Source: Terribacillus saccharophilus
GTDB lineage: Bacteria > Bacillota > Bacilli > Bacillales > Amphibacillaceae
Assembly (NCBI RefSeq): GCF_002272745.1
Contig: NZ_NPBD01000007.1
Span: 806,001 to 870,000 of the forward strand
Direction: 5' to 3'
DNA length: 64,000 nucleotides
Shown here in pieces: positions 20,844 through 33,750 of the stretch (position 1 is the first letter of the stretch; each line of letters begins with the position of its first letter). The notes beneath the pieces were generated by a model that did not search any database, was not told where the DNA came from, and saw nothing but the letters and a program-made list of their open reading frames with translations. A program made the translations under genes and the position numbers.

Positions 20844-21654
20844 AGTACAACCGCTTAATCGGGTATTTCTGCAGCTTGGTTCGGTGTCGATCTATTGGTA
20901 TGGCGTCATTATCGCACTCGGTGCGGCGCTTGGACTATGGCTAGCTATCCGCGAATCAAAAAAGCGCGGATTACATAAAGATACATTCGTCGATTTCCTT
21001 GTATTTGCTATCCCGGCTGCCATCATCTCTGCACGTATTTATTACGTCGCGTTTGAATGGGAAAGCTATGCGGATGGACCGTTTTGGAAAGTGTTTGCAA
21101 TATGGGAAGGCGGCATCGCCATCCATGGTGCCCTGATCGGTTCCATCATTACGGCAATCATCTTTTGCCGAGTAAAGAAAATTCCTTTCTGGAAGCTGGC
21201 GGATATTACGGCTCCGAGTTTAATACTTGGACAAGCAATCGGACGCTGGGGCAACTTCATGAACCAGGAAGCTCATGGCGGACCTGTTTCAGCAGAAGCA
21301 TATCAGAACTACATTCAGTATCTTCCTGATTTCATCAATAACCAAATGTGTATTGATGGCGTTCTTTATCACCCAACATTCCTTTACGAATCATTGTGGA
21401 ATATTCTTGGGTTCGTTATTTTGCTCGTCCTTCGCAGAGTGAATCTGAAACGCGGGGAAATGTTCTTGTTCTACCTCGCTTGGTATAGTCTTGGACGCTA
21501 CTTTATCGAAGGAATGCGGACAGATAGTCTAGTAGCTGAGGGATTGCGTGCAGCGCAAATCGTCTCGATCATAGCTATCGTCATTGCGGTGATTATCGTC
21601 ATCATCCGCCGTCGTCCTGGTGCGAATACACCTCGTTATAAAGATAAGAAATAG
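20830..21654 (+). CDS. lgt: Prolipoprotein diacylglyceryl transferase
   Basis: A 274-residue membrane enzyme that moves diacylglycerol from phosphatidylglycerol to the lipobox cysteine of prolipoproteins, the first step in lipoprotein maturation. The Lgt signature is seen as [15 protein letters not shown] (near 140), with the early GALIGSI region and about seven membrane segments. The start overlaps the last codons of hprK by 14 bases, so translation is probably coupled. Confidence 0.95.
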   Translation: MEMCEVQPLNRVFLQLGSVSIYWYGVIIALGAALGLWLAIRESKKRGLHKDTFVDFLVFAIPAAIISARIYYVAFEWESYADGPFWKVFAIWEGGIAIHGALIGSIITAIIFCRVKKIPFWKLADITAPSLILGQAIGRWGNFMNQEAHGGPVSAEAYQNYIQYLPDFINNQMCIDGVLYHPTFLYESLWNILGFVILLVLRRVNLKRGEMFLFYLAWYSLGRYFIEGMRTDSLVAEGLRAAQIVSIIAIVIAVIIVIIRRRPGANTPRYKDKK

Positions 21655-21669
21655 AGAGGCGAATGCGAA

Positions 21670-22341
21670 ATGGCAATTACAACATTGTTGTTTGACCTTG
21701 ATGGAACGCTGATAGATTCAAATAGTCTGATTCTAGCTTCGTATACTGCTACACTGGAGCAGTATACGGGGCGGACGTATGAGCGGGAAGAACTGCTTCC
21801 GTTCATAGGTCCTCCGCTGAAGGATGTGTTCGAAAATATCGATCCTTTTAGAGCGGAAGAAATGATAGCAGCATATCGGGAACATAACTTGAAGCATCAT
21901 GATGCTTACGTTGAAGCGTATCCTTATGTGGCTGAAACATTGCAGCAGCTCAAGCAGGCAGGCTTTAAGCTGGGGATCGTTACGACAAAGATGCGGGACA
22001 CAGCTGAGCGGGGTCTTCGGGTATGTGGGCTTGGCGGATTGTTTGATGTGGTAATAGGGTATGATGATATCACACAAGCAAAGCCTCATCCAGAACCAGT
22101 TCTGAAAGGTCTTGATGCACTTGGAAGCTTGCCTGAGGAAGCTATTATGGTCGGAGATAATTACCATGACATCGAGTCCGGTAAGAATGCGGGCACGAAA
22201 ACTGCAGGTGTAGCTTGGTCGATCAAAGGCAAGGACTCCTTGCTGGCTTATGGGCCGGATTATATGCTGGAGGATATCCGTGATCTACTCGATATCGTAA
22301 AGGAAGAAGCACATGCGGAAAACGGAAAGCTATCCCGTTAA
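21670..22341 (+). CDS. ppaX: Pyrophosphatase PpaX (HAD family)
   Basis: A 223-residue HAD hydrolase with motif I (LLFDLDGTLIDS), motif II (VTTK), and motifs III/IV (KPHPEP and MVGDNYHDIESG). In Bacillus, PpaX removes the pyrophosphate made when HprK phosphorylase works on P-Ser-HPr. The place directly downstream of hprK and lgt supports that identity over a generic phosphoglycolate phosphatase. Confidence 0.9.
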   Translation: MAITTLLFDLDGTLIDSNSLILASYTATLEQYTGRTYEREELLPFIGPPLKDVFENIDPFRAEEMIAAYREHNLKHHDAYVEAYPYVAETLQQLKQAGFKLGIVTTKMRDTAERGLRVCGLGGLFDVVIGYDDITQAKPHPEPVLKGLDALGSLPEEAIMVGDNYHDIESGKNAGTKTAGVAWSIKGKDSLLAYGPDYMLEDIRDLLDIVKEEAHAENGKLSR

Positions 22342-22822
22342 AGGATCGAACTCGCTTTGGCAGCTTTATAAAACAGTTTCCTTTTGGAAAGTAGTTAGAA
22401 ACTTCATCGTCATCCAAATTGGTCGCTATACGCCCTTCCTTGCTATGAAAAATAGGTTGTATAAGACATTCCTAGGGATGAGAATCGGCAAAGAAACAGC
22501 TCTTGCTCTCATGGTTGTACCTGATTTTCTCTTTCCGGAACGGATAGCGATTGGTAGGAATACAATTATCGGCTATAATACGACGATCCTGGCTCACGAG
22601 TATTTAACGACAGAATACCGGCTAGGTGACGTCATCATCGGCGATAATGTGATGGTAGGAGCCAATACGACGATACTGCCTGGTGTCACAATAGGAGATG
22701 GAGCGGTCGTCTCCGCTGCCACACTTGTCCATCGGGATGTGCCTCCTGGTGCGATGGTCGGCGGAAATCCCATGCAAGTGATTTATACAGCAGAACAACG
22801 AAAGAACAAGCAGACAACCTAG
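22313..22822 (+). CDS. yvoF: Left-handed beta-helix acyltransferase (YvoF)
   Basis: A 169-residue hexapeptide-repeat protein (LbH fold). Repeats such as IAIGRNTIIGYNTTI and VIIGDNVMVGANTTIL form the trimeric acetyltransferase coil, with an LHRDVPPGAMVGGNP cap. The substrate is unknown. It overlaps the end of ppaX by 29 bases and closes the hprK operon, as yvoF does in Bacillus. Confidence 0.85.
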   Translation: MRKTESYPVKGSNSLWQLYKTVSFWKVVRNFIVIQIGRYTPFLAMKNRLYKTFLGMRIGKETALALMVVPDFLFPERIAIGRNTIIGYNTTILAHEYLTTEYRLGDVIIGDNVMVGANTTILPGVTIGDGAVVSAATLVHRDVPPGAMVGGNPMQVIYTAEQRKNKQTT

Positions 22823-22840
22823 TGTGTCTGCTTGTTTTAT
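22808..22840 (+). terminator. Terminator at the end of the hprK operon
   Basis: AAGCAGACA pairs with TGTCTGCTT and is followed by TTTT; the left arm lies inside the last codons of yvoF. Confidence 0.7.
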
Positions 22841-22853
22841 AAGGAGGAATAGA

Positions 22854-23396
22854 ATGGATTTAGGACAGCGCATTTTGCCTGCAGCTCGTAATGAAAGGGA
22901 TTTTGACGAATTGCTCAAGCGGGAAGATATGCAGATGATGGTCCTGCTCGAAACTAGAATTGCACAGCTCCCTTCCCAAATCAAATATGCGAAAAAGGCG
23001 GGTAAGAAGGTATTTCTGCATGTTGATTTAATACAGGGATTGAAAACGGATGATGCAGGTATGGACTTTGTCTGCCAGCGTCTGAAACCGGATGGTGTTA
23101 TATCGACAAGAACGAATGTAATTCATGCAGCTAAAAAATATAAGATAACTGCAGTCCAGCGATTATTCTTGATTGACGGCCATGCATTGGATCACAATCT
23201 TTCTTTGATCAAGAAGACCCAGCCGGATTTTATCGAAGTTTTACCGGGGTTAATTCCTCATATGATAAAAGAAGTATCCGAGCAAGTGGGCATCCCGGTC
23301 ATCGCTGGAGGGCTCATTCGGACACGGGAAGATGTGGATTCTGCATTGGAGGCAGGTGCGACAGCGGTTTCAACTTCTAAAAAAAGTTTATGGTAA
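22854..23396 (+). CDS. glpP: Glycerol uptake operon antiterminator GlpP
   Basis: A 180-residue TIM-barrel-like RNA-binding regulator. Together with glycerol-3-phosphate it prevents termination in the leaders of glpFK and glpD. Family motifs seen are LPAARNERDFD, VFLHVDLIQGL and IPVIAGGLIRTREDV, ending in TSKKSLW. ATG 22854 has a strong AAGGAGG. Both downstream leaders contain candidate target terminators (23468-23532 and 26076-26127). Confidence 0.92.
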   Translation: MDLGQRILPAARNERDFDELLKREDMQMMVLLETRIAQLPSQIKYAKKAGKKVFLHVDLIQGLKTDDAGMDFVCQRLKPDGVISTRTNVIHAAKKYKITAVQRLFLIDGHALDHNLSLIKKTQPDFIEVLPGLIPHMIKEVSEQVGIPVIAGGLIRTREDVDSALEAGATAVSTSKKSLW

Positions 23397-23400
23397 GTTG

Positions 23401-23429
23401 TTGACACCGCTTTCAAATAGGTGTAAAGT
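23401..23429 (+). promoter_or_regulatory. glpF promoter overlapped by a cre site
   Basis: TTGACA, 17 bases, then TAAAGT form a SigA-type promoter. TGACACCGCTTTCA (23402-23415) fits the cre consensus TGNNANCGNTNNCA and covers the -35, so CcpA with P-Ser-HPr or P-Crh would block initiation when glucose is present. Confidence 0.78.
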
Positions 23430-23467
23430 CTACCTATAAGTTAATATTAATGATCGGAGATACGGAG

Positions 23468-23532
23468 AATCCATTACCTTTTTAGTACACGCCAAAGGGC
23501 ATACTATGTTATATTAGGTGATGGATTTTTCT
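23468..23532 (+). terminator. GlpP-controlled leader terminator upstream of glpF
   Basis: AATCCATTACC pairs with GGTGATGGATT (one G-T pair) across a long loop, followed by TTTTCTT. It lies ~40 bases after the -10 and ~140 bases before glpF, as expected for a glycerol-responsive attenuator. A cre-like sequence (TGAAAGCGCTCTCC) also lies at 23626-23639. Confidence 0.75.
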
Positions 23533-23671
23533 TATCCAAAAGACAGCGCTTCCTTGTAATATTTTTAGGATGATTGTAGCAATTTTCTATGATAATTCTG
23601 GAGTGTGGTTGATTTGGACGCTTAATGAAAGCGCTCTCCGAAAAAATTTATCAATAAAGGGGACAATCACA

Positions 23672-26004
<2,333 letters not shown>

Positions 26005-26010
26005 TATAAC

Positions 26011-26039
26011 TTTTCAAATCGGGCCCGGCATGTTATACT
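26011..26039 (+). promoter_or_regulatory. glpD promoter
   Basis: TTTTCA, 17 bases, then TATACT with an upstream TG form a plausible SigA promoter starting just after glpK, ahead of the glpD leader. Confidence 0.6.
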
Positions 26040-26075
26040 GAATTCACAAGTTAATGATTCGGCCTGAGACTTTGG

Positions 26076-26127
26076 AGAGACCGTGAATATCTATACATTG
26101 TATGGATTATTTGCGGTCTCTTTTTGC
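26076..26127 (+). terminator. GlpP-controlled leader terminator upstream of glpD
   Basis: AGAGACCG pairs perfectly with CGGTCTCT across a 30-base loop, followed by TTTTTGC. It lies between the promoter and the glpD ribosome-binding site and corresponds to the known glpD antitermination leader in Bacillus. Confidence 0.8.
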
Positions 26128-26202
26128 TTTCTATACATGACTTCTACACTATTGGGGTATAGAAATACAGGGAGCGCTGAATCTAAAAAGGAGTGTTCAT
26201 GC

Positions 26203-27885
26203 ATGACTGTTTTCTCTAGTAAAAAACGTAATGAAATTTATGCAAATTTAACTGATAAACCTCTAGATGTTCTTGTAATCGGTGGTGGAATCACTGGTTC
26301 CGGTATCTCTCTTGATGCAAGAATGCGCGGAATGAACGTAGGTCTTGTTGAAATGCAGGACTTCGCAGCGGGAACTTCTTCCCGTTCAACAAAATTGGTT
26401 CATGGTGGTTTGCGCTACCTGAAACAATTTGAAGTGAAAATGGTTGCTGAAGTTGGTAAAGAACGTGAAATCGTTTATGAAAATGGTCCTCACGTAACAA
26501 CACCAGAATGGATGCTGCTTCCTTTCCACAAGGGCGGAACAATGGGTCCATTCATGACAAACATTGGTTTGCGTGTGTATGACTATCTTGCAGGCGTTAA
26601 AAAAGCAGAACGTCGTACAATGCTGAAACGTGACGAAGTATTGGAAAGAGAACCACTAGTGAAATCAGAAAACCTTCTCGGTGGCGGTCGTTATGTTGAA
26701 TACAAAACAGATGATGCGCGTCTGACTCTTGAAGTTCTGAAAAAAGCTGTGGAAAAAGGCGTTCATGCGATTAACTACACGAAAGTAACTGAGTTCATTT
26801 ATGATGCTGGTGGTAAAGTGACTGGTGTCGTAGCAGAAGATCTTACAACTGGTGAAAAGCATCGTATTTTCGCGAAGAAAATTGTGAATGCCGGAGGCCC
26901 TTGGGTTGATACACTACGTGAAAAAGATGGTTCTAAAAAAGGTAAAACCTTGCATCTTACAAAAGGTGTCCACTTGGTATTCGATGGCGAGCGTTTCCCA
27001 TTGCGCCAAGCAGTATACTTCGATACTCCAGATGGCCGGATGGTATTCGCAATACCACGTGAAGGTAAAACATATGTTGGTACAACAGATACAACATACA
27101 AAGGTGATATAAAGCACCCTGTAATGACTGTTGAGGATCGTGACTATATCATTGATTCTGTTAACTACATGTTCCCGACAGTAGAAATCACAAAAGACGA
27201 TGTAGAATCCAGCTGGGCAGGTCTTCGCCCGCTTATCCAGGAAGAAAACAAGAAACCTGGTGAGATTTCTCGTAAAGATGAAATCTTCGTTTCTGACAGC
27301 GGTTTGATCTCCATGGCTGGCGGTAAGTTGACTGGTTACCGTAAAATGGCGATTGAAGCAGTTAACCTCGTTGCTGATCAGTTCAAGAAAGAAGAAGGCA
27401 TTCTTTATTCCCAAGCGGATACGAAGCACCTTCCAATCTCCGGTGGGGAAGTTGGCGGATCCAAAGGCTTCGAACGTTTCAAAGAGCGTAAAGTGGATGA
27501 AGGAAAAGCTATCGGTCTTTCTGCTGAAGATGCACTTAAGATGGTAAGCCGTTACGGAGCGAATGTGGATAAAGTATTCGAACGCTTCGAAACACTGAAA
27601 GATGAAGCAAAAGCTGCTAACATCGATCCGCTTGTATTCGCGCAGCTGCGCTATGCAATGGAAGAAGAGCTAGCATTCAAACCAGTCGACTTCTTCGTTC
27701 GACGTACAGGTGCTTTGCTATTCAACATCAACTTTGTTCACACAAACAAAGATGCGGTTATCGATTACATGGCTGAAACGTTAGGCTACTCTGCAGAGCA
27801 AAAATCAGAGTACACTCGCGAGCTAGATGTATTGGCGAAAGAAGCAGTTGTGCCCGTTAAAGAAGACGACTTGCAAACTGTTTAA
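26203..27885 (+). CDS. glpD: Aerobic glycerol-3-phosphate dehydrogenase
   Basis: A 560-residue FAD-dependent membrane-associated enzyme that oxidises glycerol-3-phosphate to dihydroxyacetone phosphate and passes electrons to menaquinone. It has the FAD-binding GGGITGSGISLDA motif near 29, FAAGTSSRSTKLVHGGLRY, VGTTDTTYKGD and the C-terminal DFFVRRTG region. I start at ATG 26203 (AAAAAGGAG upstream). An in-frame GTG at 26083 lies inside the leader terminator and would add 40 hydrophobic residues unlike the family. Confidence 0.94.
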   Translation: MTVFSSKKRNEIYANLTDKPLDVLVIGGGITGSGISLDARMRGMNVGLVEMQDFAAGTSSRSTKLVHGGLRYLKQFEVKMVAEVGKEREIVYENGPHVTTPEWMLLPFHKGGTMGPFMTNIGLRVYDYLAGVKKAERRTMLKRDEVLEREPLVKSENLLGGGRYVEYKTDDARLTLEVLKKAVEKGVHAINYTKVTEFIYDAGGKVTGVVAEDLTTGEKHRIFAKKIVNAGGPWVDTLREKDGSKKGKTLHLTKGVHLVFDGERFPLRQAVYFDTPDGRMVFAIPREGKTYVGTTDTTYKGDIKHPVMTVEDRDYIIDSVNYMFPTVEITKDDVESSWAGLRPLIQEENKKPGEISRKDEIFVSDSGLISMAGGKLTGYRKMAIEAVNLVADQFKKEEGILYSQADTKHLPISGGEVGGSKGFERFKERKVDEGKAIGLSAEDALKMVSRYGANVDKVFERFETLKDEAKAANIDPLVFAQLRYAMEEELAFKPVDFFVRRTGALLFNINFVHTNKDAVIDYMAETLGYSAEQKSEYTRELDVLAKEAVVPVKEDDLQTV

Positions 27886-27902
27886 TCTTTCTCATCAAGA
27901 AT

Positions 27903-27938
27903 AGACTGTTTCCCTTAGGGGGAGCAGTCTTTTTTTCT
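27903..27938 (+). terminator. Terminator after glpD
   Basis: AGACTG...CAGTCT stem with inner CCC/GGG pairs, followed by eight T. Confidence 0.8.
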
Positions 27939-28008
27939 TCAAGTGTAGGAGCAAATGTGGAAATATGGTATACTTCTTGGGATATCTAAAAGCAGTAGGA
28001 GGAAACAC

Positions 28009-29016
28009 ATGCAAACGCTGGAACCAGCAGAGCAGCAGGCACGACCGTCAAATATCATCCCTTTCATTCCAGAAGGAGATTTCTATTATAAAAAAGGTGT
28101 AGAAGCCTATCGGAACGGTAAGCTGGACAAAGCTATGAAATGGCTTAATAAAGCAATCGAAATGGAACCGACGGAAGTGATTTATCACTGCCAGAAGTCG
28201 GTTATTTTTACGGAAATGGGATCGTTTCATAAAGCGATCTATATACTAGATGACATCATTAAAGAGCATGGAGATGATTACGCGGAATGCTTTTATTTGC
28301 TTTCCCATAATTATTCTAAGCTTGGATATATGCACGACGCAGAAAAGTACGCTAACTTGTACTTGGAAATGGATCCAGAGGGAGACTTCCGGGTGCAGGC
28401 TGAGGAACTATTGACGTACGTGGAAGCTGAGGAAGAGGACGATGAGCTTTGGACAACAGAGGAAGAAGATGAGCTCATCATGTTCCAGGAGTCGGCTTTT
28501 TATTATTTAGAGCGGGAAGAATGGCAATTTGCTTTGCCCATTCTGGAAGAAATGATGAGCATGTTTCCGGAACATATGCTAGCGAAGCATGAGTTTGCCA
28601 AAGCACTTTTCTTCTCCGGTAATCAAAAGGAAGCAGTGCGAATGGAAGAAGAGCATTTATTGAGTGAGCAAGTCTCTGTCTACACACATGTGAATCTCGC
28701 TATGTTCTACCATGAAATGAATCAATTTGACCAAAGAGACGAACATCTGCGCTTGCTTCGCAATATCTTCCCTATCCATGAAGAGCAGCATTTACGTATC
28801 GCATGCACTTTTTCCATGACAGGATATTATGAAGACGCCGTCGAACGCTTCCTTCATCTGGATAAAAGACGTGTGAAAGGACATGCTTCCTATTATAAGT
28901 GGTTCAGCTTGGCCGCGAAGAAAGCTGGCAACGGAGCATATGCTGAAAAGCTATGGCAGGAAGGCAGCCGCAGATTCAGCCATCTGACAAAAGAAGATTT
29001 TTATTGGCTTTCTTGA
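28009..29016 (+). CDS. Tetratricopeptide-repeat protein (YvcD-like)
   Basis: A 335-residue soluble TPR protein. At least three repeat pairs are visible: near 25-60 (YYKKGVEAYRNGKLDKAMKW), 60-95, and 97-130. Acidic stretches are at about 138-155. TPR solenoids hold protein partners; no enzymatic motif is seen. It lies directly before trxB, as yvcD does in B. subtilis, which supports the identity. ATG 28009 has AGGAGG. A -10-like TATACT lies at 27969-27974, upstream of this start. Confidence 0.75.
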   Translation: MQTLEPAEQQARPSNIIPFIPEGDFYYKKGVEAYRNGKLDKAMKWLNKAIEMEPTEVIYHCQKSVIFTEMGSFHKAIYILDDIIKEHGDDYAECFYLLSHNYSKLGYMHDAEKYANLYLEMDPEGDFRVQAEELLTYVEAEEEDDELWTTEEEDELIMFQESAFYYLEREEWQFALPILEEMMSMFPEHMLAKHEFAKALFFSGNQKEAVRMEEEHLLSEQVSVYTHVNLAMFYHEMNQFDQRDEHLRLLRNIFPIHEEQHLRIACTFSMTGYYEDAVERFLHLDKRRVKGHASYYKWFSLAAKKAGNGAYAEKLWQEGSRRFSHLTKEDFYWLS

Positions 29017-29108
29017 ACCTATAGGCAGAAAGATGGACGTTACGCACAGAATCTTATATGCTAACGAGTAGATAAAACGACTGATAAAAAGGAAAGAGGT
29101 TAATTTAA

Positions 29109-30062
<954 letters not shown>

Positions 30063-30140
30063 TAGGCTCGGCCATTCCTTGTAAATGATTCTTAATGCTG
30101 CTGTAACATGGGCGACACAATCATTTGCTATACTGGTTTT

Positions 30141-30211
30141 AACTAATTGACCCCCTTTTAATAGATAAATTAGTTATTGGCATAGGTGTCTCGGCACCTA
30201 TGCATTTTTTT
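30141..30211 (+). ncRNA. Candidate small RNA with C-rich loop downstream of trxB
   Basis: An extended -10 (TGC-TATACT, 30127-30134) is followed by a perfect inverted repeat, TAACTAATT with AATTAGTTA. Its loop holds CCCCC next to TTTT. A strong terminator follows (GCATAGGTG/CACCTATGC plus seven T). The ~70-base unit has no open reading frame. C-rich loops of this kind bind Shine-Dalgarno sequences in RoxS/RsaE- and FsrA-type regulators. No good -35 is seen, and the hairpins could simply terminate trxB. Confidence 0.4.
30180..30211 (+). terminator. Strong intrinsic terminator between trxB and yvcI
   Basis: A perfect nine-base stem, GCATAGGTG with CACCTATGC and a six-base loop, is followed by ATTTTTTT. 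Confidence 0.88.
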
Positions 30212-30352
30212 GTTGTTTTAGGGATTAACGGCGATTTTTGGTAAAGACTTAGGAAACATAATACTGTTTGAAGATAAACAGAAATAGTATAATATAGAGT
30301 GATGTGTATAACGAACCAACATGTCCACTTATACAGAGAAAGAGGTGGAAGC

Positions 30353-30820
30353 ATGCAACGTGTTGCAAACTGCATCTTGGCAGTTGATGACAAAGTTCTC
30401 TTATTGAAGAAACCGAGTAAAGGATGGTACTCAGCACCTGGCGGAAAAATGGAGCTGGGCGAGTCCGTCAAAGAAACAGCTGTCCGGGAGTTTTGGGAAG
30501 AAACAGGATTGACTATACATGAACCCGAGCTTCGCGGTACGTTTACTTTTGTTATAAAAAAAGGCGAAAAAGTTGTACATGAATGGATGATGTTCACCTT
30601 CTTCGCTGAGGAATATACTGGTGATCTGCTTGAAGAAAGCCAGGAAGGTAAGCTGGAATGGATAGATAAAAAGAAAATCAAGGATTTGCCAATGGCAGAG
30701 GGAGATCGTGATATATTCGCCCATATGTTCAACACAGATGAGCCATTGTTCGGCACATTCGTCTACACGGAGGATCGCCAGCTGCTGCAATCAAAGCTGG
30801 ATCCGACGACACCAGAATAA
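30353..30820 (+). CDS. yvcI: NUDIX hydrolase YvcI
   Basis: A 155-residue NUDIX hydrolase with a complete Nudix box (G-x5-E-x7-REFWEETG, residues ~30-52). It cleaves nucleoside diphosphates linked to a variable group; the substrate is not known. It opens the yvcI-rapZ-yvcK-whiA run. ATG 30353 follows AGAGGTGG. A TATAAT element lies ~55 bases upstream. Confidence 0.88.
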   Translation: MQRVANCILAVDDKVLLLKKPSKGWYSAPGGKMELGESVKETAVREFWEETGLTIHEPELRGTFTFVIKKGEKVVHEWMMFTFFAEEYTGDLLEESQEGKLEWIDKKKIKDLPMAEGDRDIFAHMFNTDEPLFGTFVYTEDRQLLQSKLDPTTPE

Positions 30821-30834
30821 AACGGGGGATACGT

Positions 30835-31716
30835 ATGGAGAAACAGTTGAATGAAACCAAGCTCGTCATCATTACAGGTATGTCCGGAGCAGGCAAAACG
30901 GTTGCCGTTCAAAGCTTCGAGGACTTGGGTTACTATTGTGTGGATAACTTGCCTCCAGCACTATTGCCGACATTCCTTGATTTGATGCGTGATGCTGCCA
31001 ATGATATTAAAAAGGTAGCACTTGTCATGGATTTGCGAGGCAGGGAATTCTTCGATTCTTTATTCGAAGCATTGGACAAGCTGACACAGGAGAATTGGCT
31101 GGAACCGCAAGTATTATTCCTCGATTCAAAGGATGAAGTGCTCGTAACCAGATACAAAGAAACACGCAGGACGCATCCGCTTGCGCCGGAAGGACTTCCT
31201 CTTGAAGGTATCCAACAGGAACGTGCATTGCTTGATCAGATGCGTGGCAGAGCACAATTCATCGTGGATACATCGACTTTGAAGCCAAAGCAGCTTCGCG
31301 AGAAAATCATGAAACGCTTCAAGGACACCAATTATGAAGAGTTCACGGTGCAGATGCTGAGTTTTGGTTTTAAATACGGGCTTCCAATTGATGCGGATCT
31401 CGTCTTTGATGTCCGTTTCCTTCCGAATCCTTTCTACGTGGAGAATCTCAGACCGCAGACGGGCTTGGATGAACCTGTTTCCTCATATGTTTTCAAGTGG
31501 TCCGATACGCATACTTTCCTGCAGAAGCTTGAGGATATGCTTACTTTCATGCTGCCTCAGTACAAGAAGGAAGGTAAAAGTCAGCTTATTATAGCCATCG
31601 GCTGTACGGGCGGACAGCATCGCTCAGTAGCCATCGCAGAGTATTTGGCTAAACGGTACAGCGATAATTATGCGACGCATGTGACGCATCGGGATGTAGA
31701 AAGGAAAAGCCACTGA
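30835..31716 (+). CDS. rapZ: RNase adapter protein RapZ (YvcJ), nucleotide-binding
   Basis: A 293-residue P-loop ATP/GTP-binding protein of the RapZ/YvcJ family. It has Walker A GMSGAGKT near 15, the [10 protein letters not shown] region, and a C-terminal domain with [13 protein letters not shown] near 255, the RNA/ligand-binding signature. In E. coli RapZ controls glmS RNA decay. In Bacillus, YvcJ affects competence and its RNA role is unclear. It sits in the conserved cluster and overlaps yvcK by one base (TGATG). Confidence 0.93.
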   Translation: MEKQLNETKLVIITGMSGAGKTVAVQSFEDLGYYCVDNLPPALLPTFLDLMRDAANDIKKVALVMDLRGREFFDSLFEALDKLTQENWLEPQVLFLDSKDEVLVTRYKETRRTHPLAPEGLPLEGIQQERALLDQMRGRAQFIVDTSTLKPKQLREKIMKRFKDTNYEEFTVQMLSFGFKYGLPIDADLVFDVRFLPNPFYVENLRPQTGLDEPVSSYVFKWSDTHTFLQKLEDMLTFMLPQYKKEGKSQLIIAIGCTGGQHRSVAIAEYLAKRYSDNYATHVTHRDVERKSH

Positions 31717-32660
31717 TGACAAGGAAAAAAATAGTTGCAATTGGGGGTGGAACAGGCATGCCTGTTCTGCTGCGAGGACTAAAACAGCTTCCTGTCGATC
31801 TTTCTGCAATTGTCACGGTAGCCGATGATGGCGGTAGCTCAGGTAAACTGCGAACTGAGCTAGCGATGCCGGCACCAGGAGATATCCGGAATGTCATTGC
31901 TGCATTGGCTGATGCAGAGCCGATGCTGATCGACTTGTTCCAGCATCGATTTAAGGATGGCAATGGATTGTCAGGCCATTCGATGGGAAATCTGCTGTTA
32001 GCAGCGATGACCTCTATTTCTGGGGATTTTTATAATGGCATCAAAGAAATATCACGCGTACTTAAAGTAAAGGGCAATATTTATCCGATTGCCAATCAGA
32101 ACGTCGTACTGCATGCAGAGATGACAGACGGTGAGATTATAACGGGGGAATCTAATATCCCTCTTGCGAATAAACAGATTAAACGAGTATTTGTCAGTCC
32201 GCTGCCGGTCAAGCCATTGCCGGATGCAATCGAAGCGATAAAGCAGGCTGATTTGATTGTTATCAGTCCAGGAAGTCTCTACACGAGTGTTATGCCGAAT
32301 CTAATTGTTCCGGAGATTGAGAATGCCCTAAGAGATGCACCTGGCAAGGTTGTCTACGTATGTAATGTGATGACACAATACGGCGAAACGACGGGATATA
32401 CAGCAGGAGATCATATTCAAGCTATACATGATCATATTGGAGCTGATATTGTATCGACAATCGTCGTCAATAATAGTTCAATTGAACAAGATATTCGTGA
32501 AAATTATGCAGAAGAGCATGCTGAACCGGTCGTTTATGATATCAGTCGCCTAAAGTCTTTAGGACTTGAAGTGATTGAAGCTGATATTATCGACCATGAC
32601 CAGCGCAAGCTCCGGCATGATACACATAAAATTGCTAAGCTGCTTTACGCGATGCTGTAA
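31716..32660 (+). CDS. yvcK: Gluconeogenesis/cell-shape factor YvcK
   Basis: A 314-residue CofD/YvcK-family protein that binds UDP-sugars and is needed for growth and cell-wall synthesis on gluconeogenic carbon sources. It begins with the GGGTGMPVLLRGLK motif. The DDGGSSGKLR and SGHSMGNLLLAA segments are also diagnostic. It is coupled to rapZ by a one-base overlap. Confidence 0.93.
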   Translation: MTRKKIVAIGGGTGMPVLLRGLKQLPVDLSAIVTVADDGGSSGKLRTELAMPAPGDIRNVIAALADAEPMLIDLFQHRFKDGNGLSGHSMGNLLLAAMTSISGDFYNGIKEISRVLKVKGNIYPIANQNVVLHAEMTDGEIITGESNIPLANKQIKRVFVSPLPVKPLPDAIEAIKQADLIVISPGSLYTSVMPNLIVPEIENALRDAPGKVVYVCNVMTQYGETTGYTAGDHIQAIHDHIGADIVSTIVVNNSSIEQDIRENYAEEHAEPVVYDISRLKSLGLEVIEADIIDHDQRKLRHDTHKIAKLLYAML

Positions 32661-32690
32661 AAGCGAGGCACGAGAAGGGGGGAGAGCTTC

Positions 32691-33641
32691 GTGAGCTTTG
32701 CATCAGAAATAAAGAAGGAATTGACGACCATTCCAATTGAAATGACGGATGTAAAAAGTGAGCTAGCAGCTTTGATTCGGATGAACGGCTCTGTCTCTTA
32801 TTCGAGGCAGGAATACATGCTGGATGTTCAGACAGAGAATGCGGCCATTGCCAGACGTATCTATACGCTGCTGAAGGCGATCTATCAGCATCCTATCGAA
32901 CTGCTCGTCCGTAAAAAGATGAAGCTGAAGAAAAATAATGTCTATATAGTACGATTAAATAAACAAGTAGATGACCTACTGCGCAATCTGGAAATCTTAG
33001 AAGACAAATTCACTTTTGTCCGCACAATTAGTACATCCTTCACTGATACTGCTGAAAAACGCAGAGCGTATTTGCGTGGTGCTTTTTTAGCAGGAGGTTC
33101 AGTAAATAATCCGGAAACATCTTCCTACCATTTGGAAATATTCAATACACACAAAGAACATAGTGATGCGCTTTGCGAGCTGATGAATACATTCGATTTG
33201 CATGCCCGCAGTACGGAGCGTCGTAAGGGATTTATTACTTACTTGAAAGAAGCAGAGAAGATTACAGAATTTCTCAATATTGTGGGAGCTCACAGCGCTT
33301 TGTTTAAATTCGAAGATGTCCGGATTGTACGAGATATGCGCAACTCGGTTAACAGGCTCGTTAACTGCGAAACAGCGAATCTAAACAAGACGATTGGCGC
33401 TGCTTTCCGCCAAGTCGAGAATATCAATTTCATCAAAAACACAGTTGGTATCGGGGCATTACCGGATAAGCTACAGGAAATCGCTGAGCTTCGTGTCCAG
33501 CATCAAGATGTTTCGCTGAAGGAACTTGGCGAACTGGTTTCCACCGGGAAGATCAGTAAATCCGGTATTAACCACCGCCTTCGTAAAATAGATGAATTCG
33601 CTGATAGACTTCGTAATGGAACATCAGTTAAAAAAGCGTAA
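32691..33641 (+). CDS. whiA: DNA-binding protein WhiA
   Basis: A 316-residue protein with an N-terminal degenerate LAGLIDADG homing-endonuclease-like fold ([14 protein letters not shown] near 125) and a C-terminal helix-turn-helix. The latter carries the family signature [24 protein letters not shown]. In Bacillus it affects cell division and chromosome segregation. The GTG start has a GGGGGGAG ribosome-binding site. Confidence 0.94.
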   Translation: MSFASEIKKELTTIPIEMTDVKSELAALIRMNGSVSYSRQEYMLDVQTENAAIARRIYTLLKAIYQHPIELLVRKKMKLKKNNVYIVRLNKQVDDLLRNLEILEDKFTFVRTISTSFTDTAEKRRAYLRGAFLAGGSVNNPETSSYHLEIFNTHKEHSDALCELMNTFDLHARSTERRKGFITYLKEAEKITEFLNIVGAHSALFKFEDVRIVRDMRNSVNRLVNCETANLNKTIGAAFRQVENINFIKNTVGIGALPDKLQEIAELRVQHQDVSLKELGELVSTGKISKSGINHRLRKIDEFADRLRNGTSVKKA

Positions 33642-33681
33642 GCAGGTATAAAGCTGATATAGCATGTGGTATACTTAGAAG

Positions 33682-33706
33682 ACACTCCAACGGGTGTTTT
33701 CTTTTT
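33682..33706 (+). terminator. Terminator-like hairpin between whiA and crh
   Basis: ACACTCC pairs with GGGTGT and is followed by TTTTCTTTTT. A -10-like TATACT lies just upstream (33670-33675), so it may act as an attenuator for crh rather than only ending whiA. Confidence 0.55.
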
Positions 33707-33714
33707 CAAGATTT

Positions 33715-33728
33715 TGATAGCGCTTACT
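33715..33728. promoter_or_regulatory. Candidate cre site upstream of crh
   Basis: TGATAGCGCTTACT fits the cre consensus TGNNANCGNTNNCA except for the last base. It lies directly before the crh ribosome-binding site, so CcpA could act as a roadblock on the gene for one of its own cofactors. Confidence 0.5.
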
Positions 33729-33750
33729 TGGAAGATGGGAGGAATCACAT

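Noticed and set aside
26083..26202. An N-terminal extension of GlpD from a GTG
   Set aside because: The extra 40 codons lie across the leader terminator and are hydrophobic and unlike the family. ATG 26203 has a good ribosome-binding site.
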